In this document: one piece after another, positions 55,701 through 64,000 of the stretch
How positions within the stretch are numbered: the stretch's first letter is position 1
Layout: each line of letters opens with the position of its first letter
Origin: Chlorops oryzae
Taxonomy: Eukaryota; Arthropoda; Insecta; Diptera; Chloropidae
DNA length: 64,000 nt
Direction: 5' to 3'
NCBI GenBank assembly: GCA_020466095.1
Contig: CM035807.1
Span: 48,845,004-48,909,003, forward strand
Program-made: the position numbers and the translations under genes
Notes under the pieces: model-generated
What the model saw: the letters and a program-made list of their open reading frames with translations, nothing else
What the model was told of the DNA's origin: nothing
The model's database searches: none

Positions 55701-56912
55701 AACAAGTAAGAAAGCTAAAGTCGGTTAAGCCCGACTTTGAAATACCCAGCGTCCCGACATTATTGGCACACTATGTTACGAAAAATCTCCATTTGTGGGC
55801 GTGGCAGTGGGAGGGCCACATAAACTTTTCTCCTACACCTTTGAATCACTTGGGTCAACCTATGTTGCGAATTTTAAGGTACTACGCCTTTTACTTCGGA
55901 AGCTACGAAAAATCTCTATTTGTGGGAGTGGCAGTGGGCGGGCCACATACATTTTTTTCCTACATCTTTCATTCGCCTTGGTCAACCTATGCTGCAAATT
56001 TGAAGCTTCTACGCCTTTTACTTCACAAGTTACGATAAAACCTTATTTGTGGGCTTATTTGTGGGCGTCGCTCAAGAAGGACGGAGTCCATTTTGTTCCA
56101 GGAGATGTCCCTTTTCGTAGTTTACCAGTACACCAAATATCAATGAAATGTGTTGTTGTGAGTTCAAGTACCTTGAAAGAAACTGTAACAAGGCATTCAC
56201 ATTTCAAACATTCCATTTGCGGTAAATAAAGAATGATTGAATCATACAACTGACTTTGCAATTCCAAGCAATAAAGAATGCAACACATATGAATCATAAA
56301 AACCCTACTCATAATTCGTCACCATTCGGCGACCAACATGAACCCTTCAGTCCAAATTCCAATGTTAGAATTGTGCCAACCAAATGTGCAACCAACATAT
56401 GACTTTTTTGCCTTTGTTTAGAATAGTATAAATATAATGACATTTTCCAAGATTAGACCCTTAAGTTTTGAGACTTCAAGTGATCGGTGCTGAAACTGGC
56501 GTTAGCTGTTTACAGCCGATTACCTGGTAAACAAATAAAATATATTATAATCAATAAAAACCGTCTAAAATTATTTCAGTGTTGAGTGGTTCGCAAGTTA
56601 CAAGCATTTTACTAAAAACACATTAAATTCATTTGTGGGCGTCGCAGTGGGCGGATGTCCCCATTTTTACTTAGGATATACCTGTGTGCCAAATTTCGAC
56701 TTGATTGGTCTAGCCGTTTCGGAGGAGAACCGACCACGAACGGACGGACGAACGAACGAAGGGACGGACGGACGGACGGACATGTCTAAATCGATTCAGT
56801 AATCGATCCCGATCAAGAATATATATATAATATATGTCTGTATCTACGGAGCTTAGTTCTGGCTTTTACAAGATTCGCAAAAAACTGATATACCCTGCTT
56901 ACGCTGGGTATA
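55701..56912 (-). mobile_element. Family B Helitron-like element, copy B3, interrupted by a solo LTR
   Basis: Minus orientation: the 3' end AACAAGTAAGAAAGC and hairpin at 55701-55740, and the subterminal ATACCCAGCGT at 55743. It has about two and a half 128-bp units, a GGAC/GAAC-rich tract (56740-56780, decayed GTCC) and a 5' end ACGCTGGGTAT near 56912. The interruption at 56154-56578 is a solo LTR. Confidence 0.85.
56154..56578 (+). mobile_element. Solo LTR, 425 bp, TSD GTGT
   Basis: Starts TGTTGTGAGTTC and ends TTATTTCA, flanked by GTGT at 56150-56153 and 56579-56582. The empty site is known from B2. It contains a TATA-like TAGTATAAATATAA (about 56430) and AATAAA signals (about 56540-56560). 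The family is not recognised, and no other copy is in the window. Confidence 0.85.
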
Positions 56913-57050
56913 AAAGGTAGGGCCAAAATGTATGAAAAATGTATATTTTTAAGAGTATTTAGGAGTTTTTGAAAAAATTAAAATTTCAACCATGTAACAG
57001 ACGTTTTAATTTGAAAGCGAATAAAACGAAATGCTTCATACATTGTAAAA

Positions 57051-57868
57051 ATGCTTTATTTTGAAGAATTTTATTTTTTCTCTGATAATATTTATTGCCA
57101 AAATAAATGCTTGATTTTCGGGGTGACGGTTGGATTGCGCGGAAACATAAGAAGACATTACAATGCATTTCACAGCGCTCAATTTGATAAGTTTGTCTGT
57201 GGAGAAAGAATTCAAAAACTTATGGAAATGCAATCGGACCTTTCTCAAAGAAATGCAGAAATAGCCTTGAGCATAACTCCTCCTCAATTACCCACAGAAG
57301 AACAAGTCAAAGAACTGGGAATTAAAGGAGAATCGTACGCAGTAGGTCTGGCGTAAGCCAGGAAATGCAGACCATTTGTAGACGGAATGCTTATCAAAGA
57401 CATTATAACAGCTGTTCTAGTATGCTTTGGTGATAGGGGAAAAAACTTATTGAGCTTGTCGAATTCATACTGCCATGGACTATAAATTGTAGGATTCATT
57501 GTAGGATTGTTCAGGGTCCTGAGCGCGCAAAAGTTTTCGCTAGCTATTGATGAAACTACTGATATGAATGATAAAGCACAATTGATAGTATGCGTGAAAA
57601 AAAAAGAAGAAGAATTTTTTTTTGCGCAGATGTATTGGGCCTTTTATCGCTTCGTGGACACGTAACAGGTCTTACTCTTTACAAAGCCATTGAAAATGAT
57701 ATATTTTCCTGGAGTAGTACGCAAGGAATAAGTTCAATTTGCACTGACGGGGCTAAAGTTATGGTAGGCGCAGATAAGGGCTTTTTTAGCCACTTTCGTA
57801 AAAACGGAAACATTGTGCCACCTTTTCACTGCCTTATTCACCAGCAGGTCTTTTCGCGAAAACCTTGA
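57051..57868 (+). pseudogene. hAT transposase relic (ZBED5/GTF2I-repeat-like type)
   Basis: An N-terminal zinc-finger remnant with GNIRRHYNAFH. FSLAIDETTDMNDKAQLIV contains the first catalytic Asp region of hAT. ISSICTDGAKVMVGADKGF contains the second, and FHCLIHQQV follows. Frames shift at 57356 and about 57600, and it ends at 57868 well before the dimerisation domain. The original enzyme would be about 600 residues, so more than half is lost. Confidence 0.75.
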
Positions 57869-58207
57869 AAATGTTGGCCGTTATAAAAATCGGTATTAAA
57901 ATTTCACACGTATACACGGTTTTGGATCTAAGAAACTGAATGCTGTTTTTGACGTAATTTGGCGTGCTGAGCTCAAATATTGCAAACTTTTTTCATACTG
58001 GCTCTAGATTCCGAGACATTGACCAAAAACAGTTATTTAGGACATTGGCCCGCTCACCAAGCTGTATCTTAGTTTCTTATCAACCAATTTAAATTGTTTT
58101 TACGGTAGTGAAAACTCAAAAGAATGTTCTTTCAAACAGTACATACAGCTTGCTGAAATTGTATTACTTAATTGGATTTTTTCAAATGACTAAGAAAATT
58201 TTTTTGA
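57869..58207. other. Non-coding stretch
   Basis: No recognisable gene. It may be a decayed continuation of the hAT relic. Confidence 0.35.
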
Positions 58208-58784
58208 GTTTTCCTAATGGGCTATTTTGGTCAACATTCACTGAAATGCGATTGAAAAATATGATCCATTCCAATATTTTTTCCCAACGTTTCTTCGGTT
58301 TTATTGCAGCTTTTTGAGGCGTACATGTTTATTTATTTAATCCTATAACAAAATCCAACTTTCAGATTTTTCACATATGGTCACAGTTAGAAGATTAACA
58401 GCAATGAAAAACAAAATTTTATTTATTTATTTTTTGCTTGTGGATTAATTGTTTAATGTAATTTGACATAAAAGAGCTTAATGATTACTACATCATTGGT
58501 TCATTTGTATTGTTTTTTTCAAATCATTGTTTTTTGTTTCTCATTGCTTTTAAAATTCTAACTGTGACCATATGTGAAAAATCTGTAAGTTAGCTTTTGT
58601 GAAGTGTACAATCAAAAATTTTATTTATATAAAGCAAAATTGTTATAGGATGAAATAAATAAACATATACCCCTGAAGAAGGTGGAATCAAACCTCCGAA
58701 ACGTTGGGAAAAAACTAATGGATTAAATCATATTTTTCAATTGAATTTGAGTGAGTTTTGACCAAAATAGCCCATTAGGAAATA
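58208..58784. repeat. Foldback of about 0.58 kb with hammerhead-core-like motif
   Basis: Arms 58208-about 58420 and about 58530-58784 pair as inverted repeats (for example CCTAATGGGCTATTTTGGTC with its complement, and CACATATGGTCACAGTTAGA with its complement), around a loop of about 110 bp. The right arm has CTGAAGA (58673), a GGTGG/CCTCC stem and CGAAAC (58697-58702). This order resembles the core of hammerhead ribozymes known from Penelope-like retroelements. The left arm copy is degenerate at this place. Confidence 0.6.
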
Positions 58785-59099
58785 CTGACATTATCAATTT
58801 GGTCATTATCAATATTATCATAACTTACTCGGAGGGCCAGCCGAAAAAACATCTAATAACAAAATGAAACAGCTTTTTAATCACATTTAAGTTAAATATA
58901 ACAACGATACTTAGAAAAACCCAAAAAAAACTACTGCAGGCTAAATACTTAAATAGCCAAAATGTGTGAGGAATCTCACCCGTAATTTCTAAGTTAGCGT
59001 AGGTGAACTAAAGCTGTAGGACAGCCAAGCGTTTATTTTTTTTTTTCCTTTATCGTTTTATTACATTATTTCATAAGCATACCTTTTCGTTTCTTCATA
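58785..59099. other. Non-coding stretch before element IV
   Basis: No gene seen. The 5' edge of the element IV LTR may lie here. Confidence 0.35.
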
Positions 59100-60427
59100 G
59101 AATTTAAGTAGCAGTTTAAGCCCAGTGCACGGTCACGGAATATAGACGTGTAGAAGCAGTCAGTCAAAAAAGTAGCATTAAGGGTGGGTTATACTCGCGC
59201 GAAGTCAATCAAATAGTAGTAGTAAGGCTAGAGTATAAGTGCAATAAGGTTAGAATATAAGTGAGGCATTGAAAACCGTAAGTGGGGACGGGCCGCAACA
59301 CGACCATGACGAGTGCTATCAATATATTTTTCGATAACATCGAACTTTCGGGAAGATAGGTTAGCGTCCTTTCGAGTGAACAGACGAGCGTCACTTCTGA
59401 TCCAGCCGTCGAGCAGCAAGCACCTCGAAGTTTCGAAACGGAAAAAGACCGGAATCAACACACGGATATCAGAGTGAGTAAGAAGGGAAAGAAAGTTTCG
59501 TCGCACTCGATTCCAACGAAAAACGTTGCTCGAAGTCAATGCAATTCCTGCGGAATATAGTGTAAAGAAACCCGGAAAGAGGAATTCGTCGCACTGGATT
59601 CCAGAGAAATACGTTGTGGATCCTCGTGCTCGAAGTGAACGCAAATTTCTGTGCGATCGTTCTTGTTAAAGTCAGAAAAGTTATTCTCGGGAATCGTTAC
59701 TCGTGGATACATTGAGGTATTGCTGTATCCGCGTGATCGGTTCGGCGCGTCCGCTTGTGCTTAAGTCAGAAAATTACTTCTCGGAAATCATTTCCCATGG
59801 ATAAAGTGAGGTATTGCTGTTTTCGCGTGTTCGGTTTGCCGCGCGTCCCTTTGTGCTAAGGACAGATATTATATTCTCGGAAACCGTTTCTTGTGGCTAC
59901 AGTGAGACATCGCTGTACCTACGTGTTCGATTTGCCGTACGGTCGTTTGTTAAAGTCAGTAAATTAATTCTAGGGAATCGTTCCTCGTGGCGACAGTGAG
60001 ACGTCGCTATACACACGTGTTCTATTCGCCATACGGTCGTTGTTAGAGTCAGTAAATAAATACTAAGGATTCGTTCCCCGCGGCTACAGTGAGACATCGC
60101 TGTACCCACGTGTTCGACTCGCCGCACGGTCGTTTCTGTTAAGAAGTGTCGTAGGCCGCAGGTACATCAGTGTCTTGAACGAAGACACCAAACTGAAGGG
60201 TAGTTGGTTACTTCGTTCGCCATACACGTAAGATTATTGTACGCCAAATAACGGCCGGAATTAATGTATTATCCTCAGGCGTTCCCCTTAAAGAAGGGAA
60301 CACATCTCTAAATAAATTCCATTTTTAGAACGATTAACCCTTTTGAGTTCCATTATAAATTTTTGTGAGGTATTTTCCCTGGTAACTGGACTGAGTAAGT
60401 AACCCTGCTGGGAAAACGGTCCTTACA
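59100..60427 (+). repeat. Element IV 5' LTR, left edge not resolved
   Basis: The right edge ...CCTTACA precedes the primer site. It contains two imperfect copies of a block with TTCGTCGCACT, GATTCCA and CTCGAAGT (about 59495 and 59587), then the minisatellite, then AATAAATTCC (60312) as a likely poly(A) signal. No 3' LTR is in the window. Confidence 0.55.
59672..60141 (+). repeat. 94-bp LTR minisatellite, five units
   Basis: Unit starts at about 59672, 59766, 59862, 59956 and 60049 (93-96 bp each). Each unit has TCAGNAAATTA, a CTCGGGAATCGTT-type block, GAGACATCGCTGTA, CGTGTTCGATT and GCCGTACGGTCGTTTGTTAA. The later three units are more alike than the first two. Confidence 0.88.
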
Positions 60428-61353
60428 ATGGCGCCCGAGCAGGCACTCTCGGGGAATGAAGCATCGGGAGGTGCTAAGAAAAATACAGAAGCAGAGCTAG
60501 AGAAGATGATCCCAAGTAGTTTGGCGGTACCACCTTCCTGCAAGGCGAGAAAGCTGAGCCAGGAAGGGGCTATTTCGAAGGGAAAATTACGAATCGGATG
60601 GATCTATCGGGTCCGTAAAGAAGAGCTGACCGGAATCTTGGAGGAGTTCGGACTGGAGTGAACGGGAACTTTAGATAAAATACGCCAACGGCTCTCGACG
60701 TTCGTCACCGATACCGAGCACAACGAGCATACGGTCATGCGATTGGAGGAGCTTGACGTGCGGCATGACAGAAGCGAATCACCGTTACCCGTAGAGGTTT
60801 AGGATTCGGACGCGTCGATGGATACGGTTATACCCTTTGCAGTACCTAGTCTACGCTTGGGTATCGGGCCGCGACATGCTGCAGTAATCAAACATGTTAG
60901 GAAGTAACAGGTGAAATATGATGGCAGGGACGAACCGCTGGATTTTTTAGAGAGGCTGGGAGAACTGGCGCAGGCGTACGAGTTTCCACTCAATGTGGTT
61001 GTCAGGGCGTTACCGCAATTGCTCAGCGGTAAGGCTGATCGCTGGAGAATGGGAAAGGGTGCAGGAGGACATCGTGAAAACGTCTCATTCAAAGGAAGGG
61101 ATACTGAGGGCACCCCCAACCCCATCAAAAAAACTGCCTCTTTTGCTCAGCTGGCTAAAGGAAGGACAGGCAACGTAAGTGTTCGGACGGTGTGCTTGAG
61201 ATGCGGTCAAGAGGGGCACTACAGGAGGGACTGCCCAAACCCACCAGCGAGATTAAGCCGAGATTGCGGGAAACGGAAAGTGAACGCCAACGGTCCTCAG
61301 GCTCAACGGGGCAGCCTGAGAGGCGAGGCGCCTGCCCCGGGAACATCCCAGTA
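60428..61353 (+). pseudogene. Element IV Gag with SAP-like block and zinc knuckle
   Basis: The frame opens MAPEQALSG at the primer site. RKEELTGILEEFGLE (to the stop at 60659), followed in frame by TGTLDKIRQRLSTFV, fits a SAP-like motif. Further stops lie at about 60799 and 60906. A capsid-like part has YDGRDEPLDFLERLGELAQA (60920), and the zinc knuckle CLRCGQEGHYRRDC is at about 61195. A second, damaged knuckle (SRDCGKRKVN) follows. At least one frame change near 61050. Confidence 0.7.
60429..60443 (+). other. Element IV primer binding site (tRNA-Lys type)
   Basis: TGGCGCCCGAGCAGG starts 1 nt after the LTR end CA. TGGCGCCC is the usual complement of tRNA-Lys 3' ends. The gag-like frame begins with the ATG that overlaps this site. 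Confidence 0.78.
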
Positions 61354-61385
61354 AACCAATTTTAATCAACGAACGGCAAGCAAAT

Positions 61386-62835
61386 TCAGGCCGTAGTACA
61401 GCTGAACGGACAGGCGATGAGCGCCATCATTGACACCGGAGCTTCTCGCAGTTTTGTTTGGGAAACAGTGGCACGTAAAATAAGGACAATGGCAAATTCA
61501 GAAGCGAAACGAGTAATGTTACACTTGGCCGATCGATCCTCTACGCCGGTGGTCGAGACCCTGACGCAAGAGGTACGAGTAAGCGACCGCACAGCGACTT
61601 TGAAAGTTCTACTCCTCCCGATGCGGTGAACGACGTCATTCTGGAAATGGATTTTCTCGCCGCAGTGCAGGCCGAAGTGAGGATCGGTAATGGAGTCATA
61701 AAAATTTGCCCGCCGCGAACCTACGGTACGCGATCGACAAACTATGGAAGTCTGCAAATCAGAAGAGGAACAGACGCAGGAATTCCTCGAAGCGGAGTTG
61801 GCCAAGTTCGAAGGCTTAAGCGGCGTGACCCGTATTACGGAGCACCAGATAGTGATGAAGGACGATATCCCGATAAAGCAGAGGTATTTTACATATAATC
61901 CAGCAAAGCAGGCGATCATCGACAAAGAAGTCGAGGAGCTGTTGGCCAAAGGGTGCATCAAGCCGTCCAAAAGCCCATACAGTTCACCAATAGTCCTGGT
62001 AAAGAAGAAAACCGGTTCGTTGAGGTTGTGTATCGATTAGAGGAAGATTAACGCCCACTCGATCCCGGACGCCTATCCACTACCGCGGATAAACTTAATC
62101 CTCGAAAAGCCGAGAGACGCCAAGTGCACATCGGCGCTGGACCTTAAGAACGGTTACTGCCAAATCTCGGTCGCCACAGGCAGCCGCCAATATACTGCTT
62201 CCACCGTGCCGGGTCACGGGTTATTTCAGTGGCGAGTGATGCCGTTCGGCCTACATTCTGCGCCCGCCACCTCCAACGTGCGGTGGATGGAGTAATCGGA
62301 CCCGACCTTGATACCTATGCGTTCGCTTTTCTTGATAATATCGTGGCGATCGGCCGGAAGCGGGCGAAACATATGGAGAATTTGCGGGAGGTGTTGAGAC
62401 GACTACGGGAAGCTAACCTGAGATTGAACGTAGAGAAATGGGTGTTCTTCCAAAAGGAAATCAAATATCTCGACCACATTATCAGCGAGAGGGGGATCCA
62501 CACCGATCCAGAGAAGGTCTCAGCTTTACGGGCGCGACAATCCCCGAAGACTGTTAAAGAAGTCCGACAAGTTTTGGGAGTGGCTTCATGGTACCGGCGT
62601 TTTGTACCAAATTTCGCAGACATAGTGCAACCACTGACCCAGCTACTAAGAAAAGGTGCTAAGTCCCACTGGAGCGAGCCGGACGTTAACGGAGGCACCG
62701 GTGTTGACGTGTCCCAATTTCGATGTAAGGTTTGTGCTCCAGACAGATTCAAGCGATTACGGGCTGGGAGCAGTACTAACCCAATCCATCGAGGGCACGG
62801 AGAGAGTGATAGCTTCCTCGAGTCGCTGTTTTAAT
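61386..62835 (+). pseudogene. Element IV protease and reverse transcriptase
   Basis: Protease: SAIIDTGASRSFVW with the DTG triad (61417 on). RT: IIDKEVEELLAKGCIKPSKS, SSPIVLVKKKTGSLRLCID then a stop (62038). In a continuing frame come SALDLKNGYCQI (first Asp) and MPFGLHSAP. The catalytic box reads AFLDNIVAI, so the second Asp of the usual pair is Asn. Later come LNVEKWVFFQKEIKYL and WYRRFVPNFADIVQPLTQLL. Several frame changes (about 61740, 62229 and 62700). Confidence 0.78.
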
Positions 62836-63275
62836 CCGGCCGAGAGGAGCTATTCGCCTACAGAGAAGGAGTGCCTAGCTATCGTGTGGGCCGTGCGCAA
62901 AATGAGGGTGTACCTGTAGAGATATCGGTTCACCATCGTCACCGACCACCTATCGCTGAAGTGGTTTAACTCGATCAACAGTCCTTCGGGAAGAACAGCC
63001 AGATGAGCAGTGGAAAAACAAAAATCCCAGTACGATATCGAATATTGGCGAACCAAGCTGAACGTCGTAGCAGATCGCGGCAACCCCTGGAGCAGTTGGG
63101 CTCGACAGCGGTCGAAGGTGAAAGCGAATGTGAGTCGATCACCAAAATTAAGCAATTGGTCGGAATGCATCCGGAATATGCGGAAAAGAACGGACACATA
63201 TACGGCCATATCCCGACAGCCCTCGTATCATCGGAGGAGGCGTGGAAGTCGTGCGTTCCAAAACCCCTAAGGGCA
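62656..63275 (+). pseudogene. Element IV RNase H and start of integrase
   Basis: RNase H: VLQTDSSDYGLGAVLTQ, ERSYSPTEKECLAIVWAVRK, a stop at 62919, then FTIVTDHLSLKWF in frame. The following part (YDIEYWRTKLNVVADR) is the RNase H to integrase linker. The pol sequence is cut by a hAT element at 63280; no integrase core is present in the window. Confidence 0.72.
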
Positions 63276-63330
63276 CTGGCAGGCGCGTATCCAGAAAAAT
63301 ATTTCGGGGGGGGTTTTAAGAAAAAATATT

Positions 63331-63642
63331 TTAAGCTTTGTTTACATTAATTTTTCTTGAAGAAGAAGACATAGAATCGAGGACCTCGTCGCACGTTATT
63401 TCAATGTCTCGGTGAACGTTTAAAAGCGCAAGTCCATTTAATCGTTCTTCGCCCGTTTTGTTTCGAAGATATGTTTTTAATCTTCTCAAGGAGGAAAACG
63501 ACCGTTCACTTGATGCGACCGAAATTGGAAGGGTTGCGCAAATTTTTAACAGGCGGTATATACACGGATATAAGCATTGATCGCAGTAATTTAGGCTGTC
63601 GATAAAAGTAGTTGGCCGGTTTGCTCGCGGGATCCTGTTCAT
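63331..63642 (-). pseudogene. hAT transposase C-terminal dimerisation domain
   Basis: SVASSERSFSSLRRLKTYLR and RLNGLALLNVHRDIEI are hallmarks of the hAT dimerisation region (Dimer_Tnp_hAT). The catalytic core that should precede it is missing. The upstream sequence joins to the N-terminal exon within about 90 bp. Confidence 0.82.
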
Positions 63643-63734
63643 TTTGAAAGGATAATATCATATTCGTCTGATATCTTAACTTTGAAAACTGAACATTTAC
63701 CTATTTTGTACGAGAAGATTAATTAACTTAAGCT

Positions 63735-63869
63735 TACGTGTGTCGGTAAGGCAACATCAGTGGGTTCTGTAGTGTTCATTTGCTTTTTTCTTGGTGGACT
63801 ATCCGACGAAATACGGCTATTCGAATCAATTTTTGGCTTAAAAAAATCCGATATCTTTTTTGTTGCCAT
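63735..63869 (-). pseudogene. hAT transposase N-terminal exon
   Basis: Starts MATKKISDFFKPKIDSN, a beginning often seen in hAT proteins of the zinc-finger MYM/TTF type. It then has SSDSPPRKKQ and a good donor CAC/GTAAGC at about 63735. A short gap to the dimerisation domain shows that the middle of the gene was deleted. Confidence 0.6.
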
Positions 63870-64000
63870 TTTGCGTTTTATAATTCGAATTTTCGAGAAA
63901 TAAATTCACTTCCACTTCGGTTAAAGTTTATTTTTTCGATGGAAATCAATTATAGCTAGGGATACTCGATGTTAATCGGTGCAACGAATTTATCGCTGTG

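Larger units (their letters stand above)
59100..63279 (+). mobile_element. Ty3/gypsy retrotransposon, element IV (Osvaldo-like?), truncated
   Basis: 5' LTR (edge uncertain) to 60427, a tRNA-Lys-type primer site, gag, protease, RT and RNase H. It ends in pol at a hAT insertion. It is GC-richer than the surroundings. The primer type and a long LTR recall Osvaldo, which is inference. Stops and frameshifts occur throughout. Confidence 0.75.
63280..64000 (-). mobile_element. hAT element with internal deletion, right end outside window
   Basis: The terminus CAGGCGCGTATCCAG at 63280 is followed by a G run, as in ZMYM/52-kDa-repressor-type hAT elements. The left target octamer would be GGCACTGG (63272-63279); its partner is beyond the window. 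Inside are only the first and last parts of the transposase gene. Confidence 0.65.

Noticed and set aside
57051..57868. A host GTF2I-repeat or ZBED5-type gene
   Set aside because: Frameshifts, loss of the C-terminal half and a TE-rich setting favour a hAT relic over a domesticated gene.

Overview
This window comes from a higher fly (Diptera, most likely Schizophora). The sequence is AT-rich and eukaryotic. It carries short introns of about 70 nt, Ty3/gypsy elements of the mdg1/412 type primed by tRNA-Arg, a Jockey-type LINE, mariner, piggyBac, hAT and P-like transposons, and two families of DINE/INE-1-like Helitron relatives with GTCT or GTCC microsatellites. I found no convincing host gene. 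Essentially every coding segment belongs to a transposable element (TE), and nearly all are broken. It looks like a heterochromatin-like island of nested TEs.

Layout. 1-14.36 kb: a minus-strand mdg1/412-like LTR element (element I). Its protease/gag/leader segment is tandemly duplicated, and four family-A Helitron-like insertions (901, 4802, 7381, 11395) cut it up. The Helitron copy at 7381-8943 is a chimera of its two neighbours, so it records an unequal crossover. 14.6-16.55 kb: a P-like transposase relic and a family-B Helitron-like element. 16.95-21.14 kb: an element with TACGAA-rich arms, interrupted by a 3.1-kb transposon with arms of about 500 bp, a 4-bp target duplication and a spliced transposase gene of a superfamily I cannot name. 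21.76-28.39 kb: a minus-strand Jockey-clade LINE interrupted by a mariner end, a family-B element and a hAT-type element.

28.4-36.1 kb: an unrecognised pseudogene, two MITEs, a DD41D Tc1/mariner element nested in a CCCAGCAAAC-ended element, a tRNA-like sequence and a DD34D mariner. 36.15-43.13 kb: a second mdg1/412-like element (element II), nearly full length with both LTRs. 43.37-50.5 kb: a piggyBac transposase relic split by a gypsy element (element III) with identical-length LTRs and a clean 4-bp target duplication. 51.7-55.7 kb: nested inverted-repeat elements, including a hAT-type element and a region with six direct copies of a 15-bp motif. 55.7-56.9 kb: a family-B element carrying a solo LTR. 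57-58.8 kb: a hAT transposase relic and a 0.58-kb foldback with a hammerhead-core-like motif. About 59-63.28 kb: a degenerate gypsy element (element IV) with a tRNA-Lys-type primer site and an LTR minisatellite. 63.28 kb to the end: the edge of an internally deleted hAT element.

There is no host pathway here. The window's value is as a record of TE nesting order, recombination between TE copies and satellite seeding. TSDs, empty sites and duplicated copies often show directly which insertion came first. Family names rest on motif recognition by eye and were not checked by database search.
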